Part shown: positions 37,959 through 50,610 of the stretch, in pieces
Layout of the letters: every line of letters begins with the position of its first letter
How positions within the stretch are numbered: the first letter of the stretch is position 1
Assembly (NCBI GenBank): GCA_907165065.1
Contig: OU015525.1
Span: 54,011,537-54,075,536 of the forward strand
Direction: 5' to 3'
Length of the DNA: 64,000 nt
Source of the DNA: Caprimulgus europaeus
Lineage: Eukaryota > Chordata > Aves > Caprimulgiformes > Caprimulgidae
Program-made: the position numbers and the translations under genes
The notes under the pieces: generated by a model
Databases searched by the model: none
The model's input: only the letters and a program-made list of their open reading frames with translations
What the model was told of the DNA's origin: nothing

Positions 37959-40900
37959 AAGAAGCTGACTGTAAGTTGTTACAAAATGCTTTGTTTTAAG
38001 TATATCTGTATTAGTTTAACTTCTACTGCTTTTTCTTTCATTTCTTGTTTCTCAAAGGTGATGGTATATCTCAACTTTCATTTATTTCCCTTTAATTTTC
38101 TTCTCTCCTTCTCTACATTCCTACCCTGTGTAGTCTTTTGTATTCTTAAATGTTTCATTTTTTTCTGGTTTTGTTTGCTCAGTTTTTGTTTCTCTTTTCA
38201 CTTGCACAGTTACTTCTCTGCAAACTAAAACTATTTAAATGTGTCCTTACATCTCTTCATTGTAAAATTTTCTTTTCCTACAAAAAATTAAATACACTGT
38301 CAAATCTCTGGTGCCCTCTTTAGCTTGTCACTTGCAGTCTGTATTTAGTAGCTAGTTCTCACTGATACAGTATGGAGCACATTAGGAGAGATCTATAATG
38401 AAAGACATCTTTTGCTCATACAGCAAATACATATTTAATAGCTGAGCTAATTTATTAATATAGAGCAAAATGCTCTCTTGCCTTGTATTACTTACACCTG
38501 TAGAAAATTACTTTGAAGTCAGTATGAAACAGTACCATTTTAAGTAGGTTTAACTTTCTTTTGCACTCACTTTATTCTGGGCAGAACTACAGAATATGTA
38601 CAAAATTGATATATTTTCTTGACATTTGTAAGTTTGAAGAAAAAGCAGCCAAATACATGAATCCATAGTAAGTATGGACAACACAAGCCACAGAGAGATT
38701 GTAAGTGGTTCAGAAGAAGTATGTTTCTGATCATAGTGCTTTTTTGTAGCCTGCAATGTTTTAGAACATTTTCTTTTTTTTTAGCAGAAGAAATAATAAT
38801 TAAAAACTTTACCTTCAAAATGACAAAGGGGCATATATGCTTATCTTTATAGAAAAAAAAAAGAAATATGTGGTTATTTCTAAATATGGAGAGTTGCTAA
38901 TACATTGTCCCTCATCAAATTGATTGTGTTAGTATACAGTACTAGTCAGTATCTTGGAGAGTGAAGGTGGGGAAACTTTATTTCAGGATTAAGGAATTTC
39001 AGGTGTAGAAATGTATGTAACAATTGTGGAGACATAATCACATCCTTGTCATCCTGTTTATTGGAATTCTGACAGTCTCTTATGCTTGTACACCAATATG
39101 GTAGTATCAATCCCAATCTTAGTTGGGCACCAGTATTTAAATAATTAGAAATAGCTAACCATGGGGTTGTATACCCAGAGAATTAAAAAGAAAAATCATC
39201 AATATTTATCAAGGATTTGAGGGGTCGGGTGGGTTAAGAGTGAATCCATATAAGACAAAAAATGAAATACACTGTGTTATCAGGACTAGGTTGCACCCTT
39301 CTGGCCACAGAAAGGTGGAAGAAGCATGTGTCATTGTCTCCATTTCCTTTCTTGCAGATTTTCTTCTAAGAATTTTTGGATCCCAGGCTGTGATGTTTCC
39401 CTTATATCCTACAGAGTTCAAACTTAAAAGAGATAAATTAAACAGTTCTAGTTTTGGAAAAAAATTCACATCTATGATGAACTTATGGTGGCCATTGCTT
39501 TACCACTTTCAGAGCCCATCTGACTCTTCTGCAATTAAGATATTATGTAGCAACTATTTTCCCTCTTGAAGGAATTGAATGCATTGTCATATCCTCCCCT
39601 GGTGACTGTCCTTGGAGGAAAGAACCAGCAAAATATCTTTAACTTCCAGTGGCATAATGCTCCTCGAATGAGAACTGTTGGGATTTCCTTTATAAATCCA
39701 TAGGAATGATAAGGAGAGTTTTGTTTGGATGTATTTTTCCAAGAAAATACCCTTTGTAAATACTGACTTTTAAGTCTTTGAGACTGTCCATACGAAAGAG
39801 TTGGGCAGTTACAAAGCAGCTTAGGAGTTTTACGTTAAAAACCAGATACCATCCCCAAAGGAATTGGGTCTATGAAGATAGAGCTTATTACGACACTTGA
39901 GAGTTTACATTTGGCACTATTTCTAGGGGCAGAACCAAAGCCATTTTATCTCCCGCATTCAACTGTTGAGGTATTTCTGTTTTGATTGATCTGAGAAATA
40001 GGGCTCCTTGGATATCAGTGGAGGTGCTGTATAATATTAGTCCCTCTTGTGTTCACCCCACATCTGATTCAGAAAGATTTGTGGCTTTCTCCAATTTGAC
40101 TTTTCCCATGGGCTGGAAATTTCAGGTGCCAGTAATAGTGTTTCCTGAGAACGAAGACAGACCCTGCCTTAGAGGATCTAACCAGACTTATCTCTTGACT
40201 TACAAGGACAGTAAATAAAGCCAGGTGTAGACATACAATAATTCCATTCAAGTTTCAACAAGCAACTAGCACAATGTATTATCTTTTTTTAGTCCCTTTC
40301 CTACACTGTCCTGCAGACCTAGAAACCTGCCAAAGATTGTGGAACTTCTGTTTGCATAAAATCTCCTGACTTCAAGTACAGATGTAAGCAAAACGTTATA
40401 GGGATTTAAGACTCCCATCACACACAAAAAGAAAAGGCCATACACCTTTACTACTGGTGTGTCAGACACTTAAATGTGAGCAATCACAAGAATTTTGATT
40501 ACTTCTGTGTTGCCAGTATGATTTGCAACATTGTCTAGTACACCTTCTTTTTTCCCCTTTATGGATTAGATCTTAGTATATTACTCTAACAATACCTGCA
40601 TCATTGTTGTGTTGGCATTGTTACAACAGCCTTGATTTGGAGGTTTTGTTTGGTCTGTTTGTTTTTCTTTAAGTTCTGTATTTTCATATCTGAACCTTAT
40701 GTTCATGCAAGGTAGGTTTTTTAAAGCTGCTTCATTTTTTTTCTTATTTTAGAAGCTATAGCAAGCAAGGCTGTATTTTGCTTAAAGCGCAAAAAATCTG
40801 TGATCTCCCAAATAAAACGTTCCTTAAATAGAGAAGGCTACCTTGAACAGGCTTCTTCATCATTAGTGGGCATACTCATTTTTCCTTTTGCTAATGAAAA

Positions 40901-42084
40901 ACTCCCTGATCTTACTTATAATCTATAAACATTTAAGTTCGTGGAGTCGTTGACCTAACCCCTATCAACCTGTAACAATGCTAATTCACCCTCAGGGAGG
41001 GGGGGAAAAAAGTTACAAACTCATACAAATTACTTCATTTCTAATGCTTGGATAGAAAAAGTAACCCCTCCCAAATAAACTACCCATTGTATGTTCTTTC
41101 AGACTGCCTGTGTCCAGGGACCATACCCTCTCCAAGAACAATTATTACTGCTCCCAGTTCTTTCAGACTCTAAATGCTGATCCTGAATATAGCAATGGTC
41201 TGTGATATGCAGACAAAACACAGTCAAAGAGGATCTACTTCCTCCTGTGACAGAATATGCAAAATTCTACAGTGACCATAGGGACAGGACTACTGTCCAG
41301 CTCGTTCTCTGGCTTCACATCTCTAGTGAAAATGACAGCAGTTGGAGTATATTTTGTTCCGTATATATGTTGCTAGAACTCCTAACCCACTGGCAAAGCC
41401 TATGTAGCTATGATAGTGAGACATCTGATAAATCAGGGATTGTCATTATCACCTTTGTTTTATGCCGCCTGTAATAAGTAAACACACTCTCGCTCGGTAG
41501 GAGGAGCGTTAGTGGCAATTTATTCTATGCTTCTTCTGTTTGATTGCTAACTGTAATTTATTAATTCCTGTCCTTTATAGAGTAATTTCCCTCTTTTCAA
41601 GATACAGTTTAGATATAACTTCTAGTACTATAAAATTTTAAGTTATAAGATGGATGACAAGAATCTAGTGCAATAAAAGGGTAGGAAGAAATAGATCAAA
41701 ATCTCTGTATTGGGTTTGCATGGCAAGGTTTTTGGTAGCAGTGGGGGAGGGGACATGGGGTGGCTTCTGTGAGAGAAGCTGCCAGAAGCTTCCCCCATGT
41801 CCGACCCGACACAGCCAATGCCAGTCGGCTACAAGAAGGGACCCGCCGCTGGCCAAGGCCGAGCCAATCAGTAACGCCTCTGTGATAACATAATTAAGAA
41901 AAAAAAAAAAAGGAAGGGAGAAAAAAAAAAGCTGCACACTTTGCAGCTGGAGTGAGGAGTGAGAAGATGTAAGAGAAAACAACTCCGCAGACACCAAGGT
42001 CAGTGAAGAAGGAGGGGGAGGGAATGGGCTCCAGGCGCCGGAGCAGAGATTCCCCCCCCAAGAGGTGGTGAAAGACCAGGGTGA

Positions 42085-42470
42085 AGCGGGCTGTCCCCCT
42101 GCAGCCCCTGGAGGTCCATGGTGGTGCAGATGACCACCTGTAGCCCGTGGAGGACCCCACGCCGGAGCAGGTGGATGCCGAAGGAGGCTGTGACCCCGCA
42201 GGAAGCCCGCGCTGGAGCAGGTTCCTGTCAGGACCTGTAGCCCGTGGAGAGAGGAGCCCACGCCGGAGCAGGTTTGCTGGCAGGACTTGTGACCCCGTGG
42301 GGGACCTGCGCTGGAGCAGTCCCTTCCTGAAGGACTGCACACCATGGAATGGACCCATGCCAAAGCAGTTCGTGAGGAACTGTTGGTCATGGGAAGGACT
42401 CACGTTGGAGCAGTTGGTGGAGGACTGTCTCCCGTGAGAGGGACCCCACGCTGGTGCGGGGGAAGGAGTC
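42085..42470 (+). repeat. Minisatellite inside the large LTR
   Basis: About seven to eight imperfect units of roughly 42-50 bp occur in tandem. Each has a GTGGAGGACC/CCGTGGGGGACC-like block, then CACGCTGGAGCAG or CGCGCTGGAGCAGG, then a linker such as TTCCTGTCAG. The units are diverged from each other. The run explains long spurious open frames on both strands. Confidence 0.85.
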
Positions 42471-42664
42471 CTCCCCCTGAGGAGGAAGCAGCAGCAGAAA
42501 CACCATGTGATGAACTGACCCTAACCCCATTCCCTGTTCCCCTGTGCTGCTGGGGGGAGGAGGTGGAAAATCGGGAAAGAGATTAAGCCCGGGAAGAAGG
42601 GAGGGATGGGGGAGGTGTTTTAAGATTTGGTTTTACTTCTCATTCTCCTCTAATTTTGATTTGT

Positions 42665-42670
42665 AATAAA
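42665..42670 (+). promoter_or_regulatory. LTR polyadenylation signal AATAAA
   Basis: A canonical AATAAA sits in the 3' part of the solo LTR, followed by a T-rich stretch and TGTTTTGCC, in the sense orientation of PTPRM. If used, it would end the transcript inside the large intron, after FN3-4 has begun. Confidence 0.6.
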
Positions 42671-43719
42671 GTAAATTTGTTTTTTCCCCCAAGTCGAGTC
42701 TGTTTTGCCCGTGCCAGTAATTGGTGAGTGATCTCTCTCTGTCCTTATCTCCACCCACGAGCTTTTCGTTATAATTTTCTCCCCCTGCCCATTTGAGGAG
42801 GGGGAGTGATAGAGTGGGCTTTGGTGGGCATCCGATCTCTAGCCAGGGTCAACCCACCACAATCTCCAATGTTACATGTAGATGTTACAAACATGTCAGA
42901 AACAACTGATGTTGTTTCTGTTAAGAAGTTACGTTACAGATTTAGATTAAAAAATTGTTTAAAGATTGTGGATTTTTAAAGAAGCAGTGTTAAACAATAA
43001 ACTTGTTACTTAACATACAATGAGCAAAGATATATGAAACTTTGGATGCAAAACATGAACGAAACAACTGATATTTTTAAAAAGTGCTTATGACGTATGT
43101 GGCAGGATGATAGAAGAACTTTCAGTGTCTACACAAGTATTGGTGAAATTGTGGGCACCCTTTAAACTGTTACGGTTTGACCAATTGAGTTCTTCATAAA
43201 ACTAAGATAATGAGGTGGTTTTGGGATTTCTTAATTTTGCCACCTATGGGAACTTTGGTATTTTAGTAGAATAATGCAGTGAAGTTATTCTAGCGCATAA
43301 AGTAAGGCTATGAGAATAAGTAACTGAAGTAATAGCATGTAGATTAACAGTTATTCTGTTGTATAAATCCATTCTTATTAAAACAAAGCAAGCATACAAG
43401 TCAAGATACAGAAATAGATTTAGAAAAAGTACCAGTTACATACATTTATAATAAAACAGAAGACTAAGAAGAGACTTACTACAGTGGGCAGAAAACTTCA
43501 ACTTAGGCTCTACAGTCTCACCATTAACAGTCAGAAAAATAGGCCAACAGTTTACACAGCTGATCAGGGGACTCTTAGCGGATTTTAACAGCTTTGCAGG
43601 CTATGTATATTTCCTAGGGAAAAAAGCCCTCTTTTTTCAAGGATAACAGAAAAGAAGGTCTTGAAGAGGTTTTAGTTTTGAACAACTGAAGCAGACCAGA
43701 GGGAATAAGAAACTTTCAC

Positions 43720-43850
43720 ATTCTCATTTAACAGCTGGAGAACTGAGGCACAAAATATTTAAATGACTTGCGTAGGATCACACACAGCAGTTGTATTAAG
43801 ACTAGTAAATAAATTCAGATAATCTTAGTCTAGATTCAGGTCCTTAGGCC
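43720..43850 (+). mobile_element. MIR-like ancient SINE
   Basis: The series AACTGAGGCACAAAATATTT, AAATGACTTGCGTAGGATCA, CACACAGCAG and TAGATTCAGGTCCTTAG follows the MIR core and 3' region in order. The copy is old and diverged but clearly recognisable. Confidence 0.75.
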
Positions 43851-44191
43851 GTCTTTCTTCTGCAAAAGAAATGTTTAAAAATTCTTTATGACTTCAAGGA
43901 GTTGCTTTCAGTTAGGTGAAGCAACTGTTTAGAGAGAAGAAATAGAGCTGATGTCAATACTGAAGTAATCAAACTTGTTTTCCTTTGTTTTCATTTGGAA
44001 TTACTTTTGTTGGAGATGTAATTATAAATTCATAAGTCTCAACTAATAAATAGCTAGATTGTATATGTTAAGGACTTCTGTATTAAGAATCCTGATGTCC
44101 ATGCTTGTATCCAATAGGCACTGCTTGGAAAATTATTTTATCTCTTTGAATGAGTCTTTGATTAATTAAAATTTGATTTACTGTATTCCAG

Positions 44192-44684
44192 TAATAGAAT
44201 AATAGAATCATGGAATAGTTTGGGCTGGAAGAGACCTTAAAGATCATCCAGTTTCAACCCCCCTGACATGAGCAGGGACACCTTCCACTAGACCAGGTTG
44301 CTCAAAGCCTCATCCAACCTGGCCTTGAACACTTCCAGGGAGGGGACATCCACAGCTTCCTTGGGAAAGCTGTTCCAGTGTCTCACCACCCTCACAGTGA
44401 AGAATTTTTTCCTAATATCTAATCTAAACCTACCCTCTTTCAGCTTAAAGCCATTTCCCCTTGTTCTGTCATTAACTGCCCTTATGAAAAGTCCTTCCCC
44501 AGCTTTCCTGTAGGCCCCTTCAGGTATCGGAGGCCGCTGTAAGATCTCCCCAGAGCCTTCTCTTTTCCAGGTTGAACAGCCCCTATCCTCTCAGCCTGTC
44601 CTCATAGGAGAGGTGCTCCAGCCCTTGGATCATTCTCGTGGCCCTTCTCTGGTCTCATTCTAACTGGTCAATGTCTCTCTTGTG
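44192..44684 (-). mobile_element. CR1 LINE, 5'-truncated copy
   Basis: Read in reverse, this roughly 490-bp CR1 3' end starts at the same ACACAAG...GACAT point, within several bases, as the + strand copy at 11208-11702. It carries the same ORF2 C-terminal region and ends in the ATTCTATTATTCTATT-like tail. It is not intact. Confidence 0.95.
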
Positions 44685-47348
44685 TGGAATAATATCCTGA
44701 TTAAGCAAGCTACTCAAACCCATCATTTCATGTACTTAAGAATAGATATACACTAAGTCTTTTTTGAATTGTTTGATTCATTTGTCTAAATATTCTTAGC
44801 ATCTTTAATTACTGTGTTAACATGTTTCTTTCTTCTTTCATGTCTCTTTTTCAATGCTGAAAAAAAAAAATGGTATGTTTAGCAGACATTGACAGATCAT
44901 TTTAATTTAAGCAACCCAACTGCAGTAAATATCTGAGAAGCCTGGTATGTCTAATTTCTAACCAAAATTACAGTCCTTATTATGTTCAAATCAGTATCTC
45001 TGCATAATCATTTAAATTTGGAACTGTTTTGGAATTGTTTAAATAAAAAGTAGCTTAAAAATTACATTAAATTTTACTTTTCCCAGAAAGCTTTTTTAAT
45101 CCCCAAATTTGAAATATTTGAATCTTAAGTTAAAAATAATTCTCATGTGTTCCTTTCTTGATGCAATGGTAAGTTTCAGTCTGTATAAAAGTAGATTTTG
45201 TGTTCAGTTTCCAGGGCATTGGAACTCTAGAGTGGAACTGCATAATATGAATTAAACTTAAATTACATTTCTTTCCTTCAGAAAAATCTATTTCTAGTAA
45301 TAGTCAATATGCTTTTGGCACCTTTCACAGTAGTGTAGATTTTATTCTAAAGTAGGAAGACTTTATTCTCTGAAATGTAGAGGTATGGAAAAGGAATAAT
45401 TCAACTTCAAACAAGCAGGAAATCTGACTAATACCTAAGAGGAATAGTAGAGTCCTGGTGCAGTACTGTCTCAATTCGCTAAGCTTGAACCCTTATTAAC
45501 GTAGGCAATTCAGCAGTGTTGTATTAAAGAAAGCAATTTTAACAGTAAGAATTACAGGAAGCTTTTGGACTCGTAATTGGGGTAATTTTGTAAAATTCAT
45601 TAGCAAGATGATCTCATTTGTACAAATGTAAAATGTATCACTCATAACGTTCTGTCAGGTTACCATTGACCTAGGTGCTTATAATGTGTTAATTTACATC
45701 AGAGAAACAGCAGTGTGTGGAAATTGGGCAGCAGATAGGATTTAGTTATTTTTCATTAGCACTTGGACTTTGATAAAGGGGAAGAGAAAAGAGCTGCTTG
45801 ACCTTTCAGTGCTTAAATTATTAAAGAGCAAATAGATTTGAGGTCTAGATGCTTGCAAATCTAATTTGTCATGTGGGGTAAGGATGAAAAGACATTTTGA
45901 GTTTGAAATTGCTCCAGTCAACTTAGCTCTTTCTCTAATGTATCTGAAGATGAATAGATGGTAGGCATTTAAAATGTAATATGCAAGGAATAGTGCATGT
46001 AGTATAACTAACATGAATTGGCCAGAGGAAAAGGAGCATTTTAATGACAGATTTGTTTCTAAGATATCTATAATCTTTAGCTTTAATCACTGAGTGAAAA
46101 AAAAAAATTAAAAAATCTCCATTTCAACCAGTACTGGAACAGGTCATATTACCTTGTCTGGTCTGATGTCCTTCTATATTCAGTCCTGCTGCAATAAAAA
46201 AGGTAACGATACTCTCCTGAAGGTGACAGCTAAATAACTTAGTTTACTATCCGTCATGCTATAGTGAAACTGAGAGGTTCTTATCTTTGCTGCAGTATTA
46301 GGTGACTGTATCCAGCTTTACTACCTTCCAAGAATAGATGTTTGCATCACCTTCTACTTTTTTTCCAATACTCCATTTAATTTCATAAACAGTTTTTATT
46401 GTAGAATCACTGTAAATTAGGACTTAGAGGAGGCAAAATGCTCTCTTCAAAGTAGCTTGGAATCTGAGTTCTAAGCACTGTGTTTTGTTCTAGAAAATTA
46501 ACTGCAAAAATCATTTGAAAAAATCATTTGGAAGAGAAAAAACAAGATTGTAATGCTAGTGATTAATTTTTAAGCTTAGATATTTCATGGCTAGTTTTTA
46601 CAGCTCAGTTCTCATAGGATCAAAGAAAGGTTTCCATGTACTGACCTTCATTTGCTACTCAGCATGGAATTAATCAACTAATGATAATCTTTCTGCTAAA
46701 TGTGTAGACTGCTGTACAGAACTGCAAAATCTACAGATAGTAGCCTTCAAGTGGACTCTCAAGATGTTTGTTTGTCTCCCTGGCTGTACCTTATAGTTAC
46801 TTCTACATGGTTAGATTTCTGTGTGGGCTTCAGCATCAACTTGAAACATCTGAATTTAGGTGTCCACTTGTAGATGTCTACATGTGAGCTGAATATTTAG
46901 TTATTATAGTCAGTGGAGCCTAGAAAGTAGTAATGTTAATCCAAAAGTAGACACCTCATCACTAGTCAGATCTTTAACATCTGTTGCCTGAACTGAGTAA
47001 CTCTGTAATGCCTATAATAGGAGTTTATAGATGTGTGGGCATCTTCATGGAGGCACTTAAATTTAAGTGTCTTAACATTAAACTATATCTCCATTGTGGT
47101 GAAAGTCTAAAGTACACAGAGGAAGAGATATTAAGTATTCTCAGTGTTAACTTTCTGGGCATTTTTGTGAGCATGGGAAGTGCAGCATCTCCTACTGGAG
47201 CTGCTAAATCTAAAAACCATAATGAATGAAGTCTGCACATGATTAGTAGATCTGGTAAAAAAACAGTAAGATGGCCTAGAGAATTGGCATTCTTCTGCCT
47301 CTTGGTGATGTTCAGCTATGAAGGCTCTGCAGACTTAGCATTGTGCTG

Positions 47349-47489
47349 TCATAGAATCATGAAGTCATAGAATGGTTTTAGGTTGGAAGGTACCTTTAAA
47401 GATCATCCAGTCCAACCCCTCCTGCTATGGGCAGGGACATCTTTCACTAGATCAGGTTGCTCAAAGCCCCATCCAACCTAACCTTGAAT
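47349..47489 (-). mobile_element. CR1 LINE 3' fragment
   Basis: The stretch TCATAGAATCATGAAGTC, then AGGTTGGAAGGTACCTTTAA, ATCATCCAGTCCAACCCC and GGTTGCTCAAAGCCCCATCC is the reverse complement of a CR1 tail. About 140 bp remain. Confidence 0.92.
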
Positions 47490-48996
47490 AGAAAGGGCAT
47501 CATTCAAGCGCACAACATTATCTAAACGTGCAAAGGCAGGTTGAGTGTAGAAGCAGTATGTTAGTCTGGTCGTGCACTGATTCGGGAAGATTCCAGAGTG
47601 CGCAAGAGCTGGAGAGCTTTATGACAGCACTCAAAGCAGCTTGAGTCTAGCAGAGCCCCAGCAGGTGCAGGAGCTCACTGGCTCTGAGATAGTTTGGTGA
47701 CTGCACAAAGTAATCTCTTTTATTTCTAAACCAAATTTTCCTTCAGAGGGGAATAGCCATAGCTGTGCAGTGATATGACTAAGCAAATAAGCCCTGTTGG
47801 GTCCAGACTGAGATCTGCAAAAGCTAAGCCCAAGTGTCCCCGTACTTTGGGCAGGGTCTTTTGTAAGCATGATCAGCTACCTACAGATAAGAGCTGGAAC
47901 AACATATCAGAAGACTGTGTGGGTATTTCATCTTCAAGGAACATACCCTACCCAGAGATTGCTGCTATTTATGAATTATCAACTTGAAAGATCATAAGTT
48001 GTTATTAGATGTATATGATGTTAAAAAATGTGGACGCATTGCTGATTTAACATCATTACCTCTACAGACTTACTGAGATTCAAGATTCCAGGAGACAAAT
48101 AATGATTAAGAATCACTGGCCTCCAGTGAAGCAATAAACTTGCAAGCCAATCCTCTTTAGAGACATGGACTTCCCACTTCACAAATTTGAAAGCACTGAC
48201 TCAGGCTTTTATAGCAACTGCAAGGGTATAATGATCACACTGTTTGCATATACAGCAGAAATCACAGTTTCTTTGTTCCCGATTGAAAGTCCATAGCACC
48301 TTTACAGTGGAGAGTCCCAGTGCAGCAAAGAATGCAAATACAAACTGTATTGCTTTGCAGAAACACTTGGAAACATGTTTATCTCTAAGATGTGTAAAAG
48401 TGCATTGCTGAGAATAACTTCCATCAAAGTGTTTTATTCTTGCTCAGTAACAGTTAGTATGCCACCAAAATTTTAAAAGACTGTAATTTATTCTATATGT
48501 GCTTTTATAAATAGTTATAATTGCAACAGTTAAGCAAATACTATTCCCTGTCTCTTTGTATTTTATTTCTTCATTTTTATCTTACTATTAATTTCATTTT
48601 ATTTAAACAGGTTAGAAGATGGAATATATAGCTTTATACTTATTTCTGTGAAAAAAATAATACTTAATTCTACATTTTAGCTCTAATCAAGCAAGCTTTT
48701 TCTGCACAAGAGTTTGAACAAGAAAGTGCTCTGTGCATTTGCCATATGAAAAGCTGTGGTATGTATGGCTAATTTTGTTTTTCCAAACAAAATGAATTTG
48801 TTTGGAAGCATGAATCTATACCACAAATTCTTACACCTGAATATCAAAATGACATTTTCCTCCCATGTCCTTTGCTTTTAACATTTCTTTTTTCCCATAA
48901 ATACTGGTATGCTATTATGGTTTCAGAATGAGTTGACTGCCCAAGTCTTAAAATAACGCATATGTTTCTTTTGTTCTTTCCTTCCTATACTTTTAG

Positions 48997-49270
48997 TGTC
49001 TATCAAATAGTTGTTGAAGAAGAACGTCCACGGAGGACCAAAAAGACAACAGAAATCCTGAAGTGCTACCCAGTGCCCATTCATTTCCAGAATGCCTCCC
49101 TTTTGAATTCCCAGTACTACTTTGCTGCCGAGTTTCCAGCCAATGGTTTACAAGCTGCTCAGCCTTTTACTATTGGTGATAACAAAACCTACAATGGTTT
49201 CTGGAACACTCCTCTTCTTCCTCACAAGAGCTACAGCATCTATTTTCAAGCTGCTAGCAGAGCCAATGGG
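48997..49270 (+). CDS. PTPRM: PTPRM exon: rest of fibronectin repeat 4, with convertase site
   Basis: This 274-nt exon completes a Ser codon (AG|T) and encodes 91 residues, VYQIVVEEERPRRTKK through FQAASRANG. It ends in phase 0. The acceptor is CTTTTAG at 48996 and the donor is GGG|GTGAGT at 49271. It forms most of FN3-4. The basic run RPRRTKK contains RPRR, which fits the furin-type R-X-R/K-R consensus. Type IIB receptor phosphatases are known to be cut by a proprotein convertase in this region into non-covalently joined E and P subunits. Sequons NAS and NKT are present. The sequence is PTPRM-like throughout, with no break. Confidence 0.97.
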
Positions 49271-50401
49271 GTGAGTCTTATGACAGATGTGGTTTTACAT
49301 AGTATTTGCGTGTAAATAGAATATTGCCACCAACTAGCAAGATGCCCAATTTAGTTGCTAATGAGAAGAGGAAGTAACCGTGAAATTTAACACACTGAGT
49401 TTAAAAAATAACAGTTTTCCTAACACAATATTGCTTAATGATCAAAGGTTACAGGAAAGAGGAGAGGAAATCAGCACGTTTTGTCAATAGTGACTAGTCA
49501 AAGTAGTGTGTTACCATTCCATCTTACTATCTAAAAGCTGTCCAACGAGTGTGTTTGGCTGGCTTTTTTCTTTCTTTTTTTGTTTGTTTTTGTTTTCTTG
49601 CTTTGAAGAGGAGAGTGTTGTGATTTCTTTCATTAAGTTTAAGCCAAACTTGATTGTGTATTTTAGCACATCTGTCTTGGCCTGTCCGGTCCCGTTACCT
49701 TAGTTTGTAATGTCTTGAACTCCATTTTTTCATTTAGTTCCCCTGACTGAATTTGAAACCATTTTTCCCCTCTTTTTGCAAATAGTAAAAGAAAAATAAG
49801 TAGATGGAACTGAAATGAAAAGTGTGTAAAATGTCTTCACAGATCATGTTCCATCGGGCTAATTCTTCCTGGAATTGTTTTTCATTTCCTGGACAGCCCT
49901 ACCCAGAGCCCTTCAATTCTTGATAAGCATTGGCTGTCTGTGCTGACAGCCTGGAAATGTTTTCTGCCAGAAGCCATAATGGTCCCTCTTTCACAGTGCA
50001 CTGACAGTGCAGAAATGTGAAACACCATTGATTATTTTTTCTTTCTAAAATTGTCTAACATGATGCCTCAAACTATAGTATCTGTAAGAAAAATAAAAAT
50101 CTCTCAAGGTCATTATGTTGCCAAAGTGAAAAAAGCGTAACTTCCCTGTGCTCTTGTGGATATATTTCACGTATTTTCTAGTTTTAAAGGAATATTAAGG
50201 GCAATGTTTATGTACCATACCCAAGCAGTGTTTGTTATGAAAGCACATTGGAGTTGCTTACTAAGCAGTTAAATATGCAACGAGGCACATTAAATTAACA
50301 CTTCTCTGACATGTTATCAGTAGTTTTAAGAATAGAATCATGGATTGCTTCCTTTGCTTAGAAACACAAGATGTAAACTTTTTCCTCTTTATTTGACACA
50401 G
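49271..50401 (+). other. PTPRM: Intron (1.1 kb)
   Basis: This phase 0 intron is the shortest in the window. I see no repeat or other feature in it. Confidence 0.95.
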
Positions 50402-50438
50402 GAAACCAAAATCGACTGCGTCAGGGTAGCCACAAAAG
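50402..50438 (+). CDS. PTPRM: PTPRM mini-exon: start of the juxtamembrane stalk
   Basis: This 37-nt exon encodes ETKIDCVRVATK plus the first base (G) of the next codon. It starts in phase 0 and ends in phase 1. The acceptor is TTTGACACAG at 50401 and the donor is AAAG|GTATGT at 50439. In human PTPRM this peptide is followed directly by GAATPKPVPEPEK and the membrane span (from memory). The exon is the last constitutive one visible; the transmembrane exon is not found in the remaining 13.5 kb. Confidence 0.94.
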
Positions 50439-50610
50439 GTATGTTCATATCACATCCTGTATTCTGTATTTCAGCCTGCTGACTTTTCCCTCACATGGTC
50501 TTTGCAAACTTTCAGAAGTGTTTACGTTGCTAAAAGGCATCACTAAACCTATTAAGGAATTAAATGGTTCGTTTGTGTCTCTAGCTGAGATTTATTAAGT
50601 TAGTTGGATA

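Larger units (their letters stand above)
41706..42861 (+). mobile_element. Large GC-rich solo LTR (1156 bp) of an avian endogenous retrovirus
   Basis: The termini are TGTATTGGGTTTGC...AACCCACCACA. They are flanked by a perfect 5-bp target duplication, ATCTC at 41701-41705 and 42862-42866. Inside are a GC-rich U3-like region with a TATA-like ATAATTAAG near 41890, a minisatellite (about 42085-42470) and a polyadenylation signal AATAAA at 42665-42670. No gag, pol or env sequence adjoins it. The perfect target duplication and preserved signals suggest a fairly recent insertion. It lies in the gene's orientation, so its poly(A) signal faces the PTPRM transcript. Confidence 0.93.
20365..48996 (+). 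other. PTPRM: Large intron (28.6 kb)
   Basis: This phase 2 intron splits FN3-4. It contains three recognisable LTR copies (26775-27363, 28000-28489, 28490-29086), the large LTR at 41706-42861, CR1 copies at about 27791-27835, 29895-30240, 44192-44684 and 47349-47489, a MIR-like SINE at 43720-43850, a weak one at 36300-36480, and a strong hairpin at 37857-37958. The stretches 20365-26340, 30241-37820 and 37960-41700 are otherwise unique AT-rich sequence in which I see no gene. A possible poison exon is at 26341-26398. Confidence 0.93.

Noticed and set aside
39240..39569. 109-residue + strand open frame with an antisense partner
   Set aside because: No homologue recognised and no exon borders in a suitable phase.
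41665..42390. 241-residue open frame on the minus strand, with an overlapping 169-residue frame
   Set aside because: It lies over the GC-rich minisatellite of the solo LTR. The low stop content and repeat periodicity explain it, and there is no domain.
42147..42586. 96- and 80-residue + strand open frames
   Set aside because: Same LTR minisatellite; the periodic sequence comes from the tandem units, not a gene.
46810..47230. Possible old DNA transposon (TTTAGGTGTCCACTTGTAG-like phrases) and an 81-residue open frame
   Set aside because: The similarity to amniote repeats is only impressionistic and the open frame has no features.
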